Origin: Rhodospirillales bacterium
GTDB lineage: Bacteria; Pseudomonadota; Alphaproteobacteria; ATCC43930; CGMCC-115725
Reading direction: 5' to 3'
DNA length: 64,000 bases
NCBI GenBank assembly: GCA_027315365.1
Contig: DAHUYF010000131.1
Location: 1 to 64,000 of the forward strand
In this document: positions 55,344 to 64,000 of the stretch, piece after piece
Layout of the letters: each line of letters begins with the position of its first letter
How positions within the stretch are numbered: position 1 is the first letter of the stretch
Translations under genes and position numbers: made by a program
The notes under the pieces: generated by a model
What the model saw: the letters and a program-made list of their open reading frames with translations, nothing else
Database searches by the model: none
What the model was told of the DNA's origin: nothing

Positions 55344-55601
55344 ATGGTGAACCTGCCCGGAATCGGTCTCACGTCGCTGCCCACGATTTGGAACGGCGTC
55401 GCTTATGTCGAGATCGAATTGCGCGATCTGCGCCCCGGGCGGAGCGCCAATTTCACGGTGCCGCTCGGCGCCGAGCATGTCAACGCGAACACGCTCGGCT
55501 ATCTCACCGCTCAGAGCGTCGCAAACTCGGCCCGGGAGGATGTGAGCCCGAGGACCGTTGCCTCCCTGGATGCCGCGGGCAAAAAATTGGGCACGGAATA
55601 A
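55344..55601 (+). CDS. hypothetical protein (85 aa)
   Basis: The product is MVNLPGIGLTSLPTIWNGVA, then YVEIELRDLRPGRSANFTVP and onward to KKLGTE. The start is preceded by GGAAAG. It has no signal, no membrane helix and no family I recognise. It sits beside a decayed fragment and before acnA, in a lower-density patch. Codon use is ordinary for the window. It may be an accessory gene or a chance frame. Confidence 0.45.
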   Translation: MVNLPGIGLTSLPTIWNGVAYVEIELRDLRPGRSANFTVPLGAEHVNANTLGYLTAQSVANSAREDVSPRTVASLDAAGKKLGTE

Positions 55602-55788
55602 ACACCGTCCGATCGTCATTTCGCGCGGGATGCGAGACGGGGAGCGACTTTCATCGGCGGTGTTCGCGCTGTGTTCACGCCGTTGCCGGCGGCGCGTCCG
55701 GGCGGGACGCTCTCTTGATCTCGGTTATGATAAGCTGTAGCAGCAGGTCGAAGACACCCTTCGCCTCGCCTTCCAGGAGACCGCCCCC

Positions 55789-58491
<2,703 letters not shown>

Positions 58492-58663
58492 CGCTCGTCG
58501 CGAGCGGCGCCAGTGGTTGCGCAGCAACCGCGAAAGCCGCCCCGTGCGGGCTAACTGCCTGCCCACGCGCCGCCCACCCTGCCGGCGCGGCGGCGCCTCT
58601 CCTTCACCCCTTTGTGAAGGCGATTGACTGGCGCCGGCGCGGTCGCCGCCTCATCATGGATGG

Positions 58664-59413
58664 ATGCTTGACAATCGCCTGATGGCCGCACGAAGCCTGC
58701 TCGTCGGCGCGCTGGCGTTGCTGCTCGCCCCGGCGCCGCCGGTGCGGGCGGCCGAGGCGCAGCCGCGCGCGGTGGTCGAGCTCTTCACCTCCGAGGGCTG
58801 CAGCTCCTGCCCGCCCGCCGATGCCTATCTCGGCGAGCTGGCGCGGCGTCCCGACGTGCTGGCGCTGGCCTTCCATGTCGACTACTGGAACTACATCGGC
58901 TGGACCGATCCCTATGCGAGCCGGCTGGCCACCGAGCGCCAGCACGACTATGCCCGCCGCCTCAACCTGCGCTACGTCTACACCCCGCAGATGGTGATCA
59001 ACGGCACCACCGAAGGCGTGGGGTCCGAGCCGCGGGTCATCGGTCCGCTGATCAAGGCGGCGGAGGACGAGACCGCGCTGCGCCAGCACGTCACTGTCGC
59101 GCGCGAGCCCGGCGGCCGGCTCGCCGTCCATGTCGATGCCGGCGCCGCCGGCGAGCCGGCGACGCTCTGGCTGGTGGGCTTCGACCGCGAGCACAAGACG
59201 CCGGTGCTGCGCGGCGAGAACGAAGGCCATACGCTCGAGGAATATCAGGTGGTGCGGCGTTGCGAGCCCATCGGCACCTGGCGCGGGCCGGCGCTCGATC
59301 TCACGACCGCCGCGGCCGATCCGGGCGGCGAGGGCGGCGTCGCCGTGTTGCTGCAGCTCGGCGGCACCGGCCGCATCATCGGCGCGGCGCTGTTGAAGCC
59401 GCCGGAGAGTTAG
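58664..59413 (+). CDS. DUF1223 thioredoxin-like exported protein
   Basis: The product is 249 aa from ATG 58664, with ATG 58682 as an alternative giving a tighter signal peptide. The signal ends near VRAAEA. The key motif VVELFTSEGCSSCPPAD carries a CxxC that suggests a thiol-redox role. HVDYWNYIGWTDPYAS and YTPQMVINGT are family blocks. It probably acts in the periplasm. A 170-bp gap from acnA holds a weak hairpin (58515-58529). Confidence 0.9.
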   Translation: MLDNRLMAARSLLVGALALLLAPAPPVRAAEAQPRAVVELFTSEGCSSCPPADAYLGELARRPDVLALAFHVDYWNYIGWTDPYASRLATERQHDYARRLNLRYVYTPQMVINGTTEGVGSEPRVIGPLIKAAEDETALRQHVTVAREPGGRLAVHVDAGAAGEPATLWLVGFDREHKTPVLRGENEGHTLEEYQVVRRCEPIGTWRGPALDLTTAAADPGGEGGVAVLLQLGGTGRIIGAALLKPPES

Positions 59414-59433
59414 CGCGACGCGCTGCGCTCTGG

Positions 59434-61299
59434 CTACGCGGCCAACCCTCTCTCCAGCACCGAGGCAAGGCGGCGCGCGAAGGCGCCGGGATCGGGCAGC
59501 TGCTCGCCTTCGAGAATGCGCGCCTGGTCGAGCAGCAGCCAGGCGAAGTCGCCGAGTTCGCCGGCCGCGCCGTCCTTGTCGACCATGGCGGCCAGCCGCG
59601 CGATCAGCGGATGGCGCGGATTGACCTCGAGGATGCGCTTGGCGGTGGCGGCGAGCTGGCGATGCTGCTTCAGCAGCCGCTCCAGATGCATGTCGAGATC
59701 GCCCTCGTCGGCGACGAGGCAGACCGCGCTGTCGGTCAGCCGGTCCGAGCTGCGCACGTCCTTCACCGCCTCGCCCAGCGACAGCTTGAACAGCGCAATG
59801 AGGCTGGCGAGCGCGCCTACCGGCGTGTCGGGCCTGGTCTCCGGCGCTTTTTCCGCGTCGCCGATCTTGGCGAGGTCGGCGGCGCCCCGCGTCACCGATT
59901 TCAGCGCGTGCGCCTCATAGGCGCCGACCGCCGGCATCCAGAATTCGTCGATGGCGTCGGTGAGCAGCAGCACCTCGACGCCCTTGGCGCGGTACCCTTC
60001 GATCTGCGGGCTCTTGCGCAGCAGCTCGAGATCGTCGCCGGTGATGGTGTAGATCGCCTCCTGCCCCGGCTTCATCCGCGCGACGTATTCCTCGAAGGAG
60101 ACCAGTCCGTCGCCGGCGGTGCTGCGGAAGCGCATCAGGGGCAGCAGCTGGTCGCGATGCTCGTGATCCTCGTAAAGGCCTTCCTTCAGCACGGCGCCGA
60201 AATTCTCCCAGAACTTGGCGTAGTCCTCGGGCGCGTCCTTTGCCTTCTTGGCGAGCTCGGAGAGCACGCGCTTGGTGATCTGGCCGCGCATCTTGGCCAG
60301 CATCGGGTTGTTCTGCAGCATCTCGCGGCTGACGTTGAGCGGCAAATCCTCGCTGTCGACGATGCCGCGCAGGAAGCGCAGATAGGCGGGCAGCAGCTCG
60401 GCGCAGTCCTCGGTGATGAAGACGCGGCGGACATAGAGCTTGACGTGCGGCTTGCGCACGGGGTCGAACAGGTCGAAGGGCTTGGCCGCTGGCACGAACA
60501 GCAGGCTGGTATATTCGAGCGTCCCTTCGGCCTTGCTGTGCAGCGTCAGCCAGGGTTCGTCGAAAGCGTGCGCCACGTGATGATAGAATTCGCGGTACTG
60601 GTCGGCGGTGATCTCCGACCGCGGCCGCGTCCAGAGCGCGGCCGCGGTGTTGAGCGTATCCTCCTTGCCGTCGGCCGCGAGCCGGATAGGCAGCGCGATG
60701 TGATCGGAGTAGGTCTTGACGATCTGCCGCAACCGCACCGGCTCGGCATACTCCGTCGCATCGGCCAGCAGGTGGAGGATGATGGTGGTGCCGCGCCCGG
60801 CCTTCTCGGCGGGCTCGACGGTGAACTCGCCCTTGCCGTCGGAGGTCCAGCGCCAGGCCTGCTCCTCGCCGGCCTTGCGCGCGACCACCTCGACGTGGTC
60901 CGCGACCATGAAGGCGGAATAGAAGCCCACGCCGAACTGGCCGATCAGCGACATGTCCTTGCGCTGGTCGCCGGAAAGCTGCTGCACGAAGCGGGCGGTG
61001 CCGGAGCGCGCGATGGTGCCGAGATTTTCCACCAGCTCGTCATGGTTCATGCCGATGCCGTTGTCGGCAATGGTGAGCGTCCGCTGCGCCTTGTCCGGGG
61101 TCAGCACGACCTTGATCTCGGGGTCGTCGGCGATCAGCCCCGGCTCGGTCAGCGCCAGGTAGCGCAGCCGGTCGCAGGCGTCGGAGGCATTCGAGATCAG
61201 CTCGCGCAGGAAGATCTGCTTCTCGCTGTAGAGCGAATGGGCGACGATGTCGAGGAGGCGGCTGACTTCCGCCTGGAAGCTTCTTTTTTCTTGCGGCAT
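59434..61299 (-). CDS. htpG: molecular chaperone HtpG (Hsp90)
   Basis: The product is 621 aa from ATG 61299. The GHKL ATP site is clear: FLRELISNASDACDRLR, DNGIGM, GTIARSGT and GQFGVGFYSAFMVAD. The middle domain has LYVRRVFI and LPLNVSREMLQ, and the dimerisation domain fills the C-terminus. It folds client proteins in the cytoplasm under stress. It converges with the DUF1223 gene, and its start faces a PH-domain gene at 61434. Confidence 0.97.
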   Translation of the reverse strand: MPQEKRSFQAEVSRLLDIVAHSLYSEKQIFLRELISNASDACDRLRYLALTEPGLIADDPEIKVVLTPDKAQRTLTIADNGIGMNHDELVENLGTIARSGTARFVQQLSGDQRKDMSLIGQFGVGFYSAFMVADHVEVVARKAGEEQAWRWTSDGKGEFTVEPAEKAGRGTTIILHLLADATEYAEPVRLRQIVKTYSDHIALPIRLAADGKEDTLNTAAALWTRPRSEITADQYREFYHHVAHAFDEPWLTLHSKAEGTLEYTSLLFVPAAKPFDLFDPVRKPHVKLYVRRVFITEDCAELLPAYLRFLRGIVDSEDLPLNVSREMLQNNPMLAKMRGQITKRVLSELAKKAKDAPEDYAKFWENFGAVLKEGLYEDHEHRDQLLPLMRFRSTAGDGLVSFEEYVARMKPGQEAIYTITGDDLELLRKSPQIEGYRAKGVEVLLLTDAIDEFWMPAVGAYEAHALKSVTRGAADLAKIGDAEKAPETRPDTPVGALASLIALFKLSLGEAVKDVRSSDRLTDSAVCLVADEGDLDMHLERLLKQHRQLAATAKRILEVNPRHPLIARLAAMVDKDGAAGELGDFAWLLLDQARILEGEQLPDPGAFARRLASVLERGLAA

Positions 61300-61433
61300 G
61301 GCTCGCGTCGGGGTTGGTCGGGCTGGCGCAGAGATATGCAGGCTCGCGGCCCGTTGCAAGGGCCGATTGCCGTGCAATGACCGGGCGGGAGGGCGTGTTA
61401 GACTGGCCGTCCGACCAAGGGGGCGGCGCGTCC

Positions 61434-61931
61434 ATGAGCTATGTCCAGAAGGTGCTGTTGCCGGGCGAGCAGGTGGTCTACGAGACCGGGCTGCACTGGC
61501 TGGTCTATGGCCGGGCCATCCTTGCCCTCCTCGCCGCCGCGGCGCTTGCGGCGGGCTCGCTCTATGCCCCGTCCGACGCGGCGCCGGCGCTGCGGATCCT
61601 GGCCGCGCTGATGGCGCTGCTCGGGCTGCTGCTGTCGCTGGCCGCGGCGGTGCGCCGCGCCGGGACCCAGCTCGCGGTCACCGACCAGCGGGTGCTGTTC
61701 AAGCGCGGCATACTGGCCCGCCACACCATCGAGATGAACCGCTCCAAGGTCGAAAGCGTCGATGTCGACCAGTCGCTGTCCGGCCGGCTCTTCGGTTATG
61801 GCACGGTGACCCTGCGCGGCACCGGCGGCTCGCTCGAGCCGATGGCGATGATCGGCGATCCGCTTACGGTGCGCAGCCACATCACCGCCGAGCCGGTGCG
61901 GCACCGTTCCTCGGGCGCCGGCACCGGATAG
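61434..61931 (+). CDS. PH-domain (bPH2/YdbS-type) membrane protein
   Basis: The product is 165 aa from ATG 61434. MSYVQKVLLPGEQVVYETGLHWLVY is followed by two adjacent membrane helices (about 31-49 and 60-78) and a small beta-rich C-terminal domain with VTDQRVLFKRGILARHTIEMNRSKVESVDVDQSL. This is the bacterial PH/YdbS arrangement. Role unknown. The gap to htpG is 134 bp. Confidence 0.88.
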   Translation: MSYVQKVLLPGEQVVYETGLHWLVYGRAILALLAAAALAAGSLYAPSDAAPALRILAALMALLGLLLSLAAAVRRAGTQLAVTDQRVLFKRGILARHTIEMNRSKVESVDVDQSLSGRLFGYGTVTLRGTGGSLEPMAMIGDPLTVRSHITAEPVRHRSSGAGTG

Positions 61932-61997
61932 CGGCAGGCCGGTCCCGGGCCGGCGTTTCGGCTTGCCTTTGCCGCCGCCACCCCCAATTCTTGACCT

Positions 61998-64000
61998 ATG
62001 GGCTTCTTGCGTTCCGCCCCGCGCGTTCTTGCCGTCCTCGGCCCTACCAATACGGGCAAGACTCACCTAGCCATCGAACGCATGCTCGGTCATGCAACCG
62101 GCATGATCGGCTTCCCGCTGCGCCTGCTGGCGCGCGAGAATTACGACCGGGTGGTGCGGATCAAGGGCGTCCGCGCCGTGGCGCTGATCACCGGCGAAGA
62201 GAAGATCGTCCCGCCCAACCCCGCCTATTTCGTCTGCACCGTCGAATCGATGCCGCTCGACCGGCCGGTCGAATTCCTCGCCGTGGACGAGATCCAGCTC
62301 TGCGGCGATGCCGAGCGCGGCCACGTCTTCACCAACCGCCTGCTGGTGGCGCGGGGTCTTTCCGAGACCATGTTCCTCGGCGCCGATACCATCAGGCCGC
62401 TGCTGCGCCGCCTGGTGCCGGAGGCCGAGTTCGTCGGCCGGCCGCGCTTTTCCACGCTGCGCCATCTCGGGCCCAAGAAGCTGACGCGGCTGCCGCCGCG
62501 CAGTGCCGTGGTCGCCTTCGCGGTGGCCGACGTCTTCGCCCTGGCCGAGCTGATCCGCCGCCAGCGCGGCGGTGCGGCGGTGGTGCTGGGCGCGCTCAGT
62601 CCGCGCGCGCGCAACGCCCAGGTGGCGATGTTCCAGTCGGGCGAGGTCGACTACCTCGTCGCCACCGACGCTATCGGCATGGGCCTCAACATGGATCTCG
62701 ACCATGTCGCCTTCGCCCGGCTGGTCAAGTTCGACGGTCAGGCGCCGCGCCGGCTCGCTCCGGCCGAGATCGCCCAGATCGCCGGCCGCGCCGGCCGCCA
62801 CATGAGCGATGGCACCTTCGGCACCACCGCCGAGCAGGGCGAGATGGAGCCGGAGCTGGTGGAGGCGGTCGAGAACCACCGCTTCGACCCCCTGACGCGG
62901 CTCTACTGGCGCAACGCGCGGCTCGACTACGGCTCGCCGGCGGCGCTGCTGCGCAGCCTCGAACAGCGCCCGCCGGCGCCGGGGCTGGTGCCGGCGCGCG
63001 AGGCGGATGACCACCTCGCGCTGCGCAGCCTGGCGCGGCAGGGCGAGATCGCCGAGCGGGCGCGCCATCCGGCGGCGGTGCGCCTGCTCTGGGAGGTCTG
63101 CCAGATCCCGGATTTCCGCAAGGTGATGAGCGACACCCACGCGCGCCTCCTGGGCCAGATCTACCGCCATCTGTCCGGCCCGCAGGAACGGCTGCCCACC
63201 GACTGGGTGGCGGCGCAGGTGCAGCGCCTCGACCGGTTCGACGGCGACATCGACGGGCTGATGACGCGCATCGCCCACATCCGCACCTGGACCTATATCG
63301 CGCATCGCCCGGACTGGCTCGCCGGCGCCGCGCAGTGGCAGGAGCGGGCGCGCTCGATCGAGGACAAGCTCTCCGATGCCTTGCACGACCGCATCACGCA
63401 GCGCTTCGTCGACCGCCGCTCCGCTTTTCTGATGCAGCGGCTCGCCGCCGATGAGGAACTTCTGGCCTCGGTCAGCCATGGCGGCGAGGTCAAGGTCGAG
63501 GGCCATTACGTCGGGCGGCTCGAGGGATTCCGCTTCGTGCCCGATCCCGACGCCGGCGGTAGCGCCGCCAGGACGCTGCTCGCCGCCGCCAACCGCGTGC
63601 TGCGCGGCGAGATCGCCGTCCGCGCCCGGCGGCTCGCCGCGGCCGCGGATGCCGAGTTCAGCCTGGCCGAGGATGGCGGCCTGTGCTGGCGCGGCGGCGC
63701 GGTCGGGCGGCTGCTGCCCGGCGACAGCGCGCTGTCGCCGCGGGCGGAGGTTCTGCCGGGCGATTTCCTCGACGGCGAGCTGCGCGACGGCGTGCGGCGG
63801 CGGCTGTCCGAATTCCTGCGCGTCGCGATCGCGCGCGGGCTGCAGCCGCTGTTTCGCGCGCGGGCGGCCGATCTGTCGGGCGCGGCGCGCGGCCTTGTCT
63901 TCCAGCTCGGCGAGGCGCTCGGCAGCCTGCCCGCCGCCGCCGCCGCCGGCCAGCGCGCGGCGCTGAGCGGCGCCGACCGCCAGGCCTTGGCGCGGCTCGG
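61998..64000 (+). CDS. SUV3-like ATP-dependent RNA helicase, partial (3' end beyond window)
   Basis: At least 667 codons are present, and the frame is open at the window edge. Walker A is GPTNTGKTH (residues 14-22), motif II is DEIQ, and motif VI is QIAGRAGR, with ATDAIGMGLNMDLDHVAF just before. This pattern is that of SUV3, the mitochondrial RNA-degradosome helicase, which has close relatives in Alphaproteobacteria. The ATG at 61998 is preceded by TTGACCT, with no clear Shine-Dalgarno. Its RNA role here is inferred. Confidence 0.9.
   Translation, partial: MGFLRSAPRVLAVLGPTNTGKTHLAIERMLGHATGMIGFPLRLLARENYDRVVRIKGVRAVALITGEEKIVPPNPAYFVCTVESMPLDRPVEFLAVDEIQLCGDAERGHVFTNRLLVARGLSETMFLGADTIRPLLRRLVPEAEFVGRPRFSTLRHLGPKKLTRLPPRSAVVAFAVADVFALAELIRRQRGGAAVVLGALSPRARNAQVAMFQSGEVDYLVATDAIGMGLNMDLDHVAFARLVKFDGQAPRRLAPAEIAQIAGRAGRHMSDGTFGTTAEQGEMEPELVEAVENHRFDPLTRLYWRNARLDYGSPAALLRSLEQRPPAPGLVPAREADDHLALRSLARQGEIAERARHPAAVRLLWEVCQIPDFRKVMSDTHARLLGQIYRHLSGPQERLPTDWVAAQVQRLDRFDGDIDGLMTRIAHIRTWTYIAHRPDWLAGAAQWQERARSIEDKLSDALHDRITQRFVDRRSAFLMQRLAADEELLASVSHGGEVKVEGHYVGRLEGFRFVPDPDAGGSAARTLLAAANRVLRGEIAVRARRLAAAADAEFSLAEDGGLCWRGGAVGRLLPGDSALSPRAEVLPGDFLDGELRDGVRRRLSEFLRVAIARGLQPLFRARAADLSGAARGLVFQLGEALGSLPAAAAAGQRAALSGADRQALARL

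Noticed and set aside
58515-58529. GGTTGC-GCA-GCAACC hairpin after acnA as a terminator
   Set aside because: A short stem with a GC-rich tail. Such hairpins are common by chance here.
59260-61380. 706-codon open frame antisense to htpG
   Set aside because: Antisense to a complete Hsp90 gene with all ATP-site motifs. The translation has no recognisable domain.

Overview
The window is about 70% G+C, densely coded, and reads as chromosomal DNA of an alphaproteobacterium. A Rhodospirillales-like lineage is my inference, not proven. The support is gene order typical of the class: yggT-yggU-folD, a full ccmABCDEFGHI run, acnA followed by a DUF1223 gene, a glycerol ABC transporter of the glpSTPQUV type, and a SUV3-like helicase. 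No transposase, integrase, prophage or CRISPR array was seen. Genes are packed with frequent ATGA, GTGA or TGATG stop/start overlaps, so most same-strand runs look like operons.

Layout. 0-5 kb: the end of an L36 gene, a small membrane protein, folD-yggU-yggT, a tRNA-Ala(CGC) with its own promoter and a downstream hairpin, a cinA whose deamidase half looks degenerate, a lipoprotein and a CBS protein. 5-10.7 kb: an M3 metallopeptidase, a glyoxalase II-like hydrolase, a luciferase-like monooxygenase, a dienelactone hydrolase and a quinone oxidoreductase. 10.7-11.34 kb: a gene-free stretch with six copies of a TGA-N8-TCA palindrome leading into a TetR gene. 12-16 kb: argG, then an SDR/esterase pair divergent from a second TetR gene.

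16-30 kb is a glycerol locus. glpSTPQUV runs left and glpR-glpD-(2OG-Fe(II) oxygenase)-glpK-(unknown) runs right from an AT-rich region with GlpR-like palindromes. Glycerol enters through the ABC transporter, GlpK phosphorylates it, GlpD oxidises glycerol 3-phosphate, and GlpR probably represses both arms. The two ATPases have complementary defects that predict one consensus and one degenerate ATP site. A TPR gene and an SGNH hydrolase gene follow. 30-42 kb: arsC, an L,D-transpeptidase next to a small Lpp-like lipoprotein, rlmN, hydrolases, an IalB-like protein, a quinone oxidoreductase, a GNAT enzyme, two exported hydrolase-fold proteins, an acyl-CoA synthetase, and TPR and PAS proteins.

42-49.5 kb holds the cytochrome c maturation operon ccmABCDEFGHI (minus strand), preceded by a leader with three stem-loops, a T-run and a 13-codon open frame that looks like an attenuator. 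49.9-55.6 kb is an accessory block (hemerythrin, PQ-loop-like membrane protein, GlgX, DUF2252, VOC, small and decayed genes) lying between ccmA and acnA, which adjoin each other in some relatives. 55.8-64 kb: acnA, DUF1223, htpG, a PH-domain membrane protein and a SUV3-like helicase cut by the window edge. Start codons were chosen from overlaps, Shine-Dalgarno matches and family length. No alignment or database search was run, so family assignments rest on motifs I recognise.
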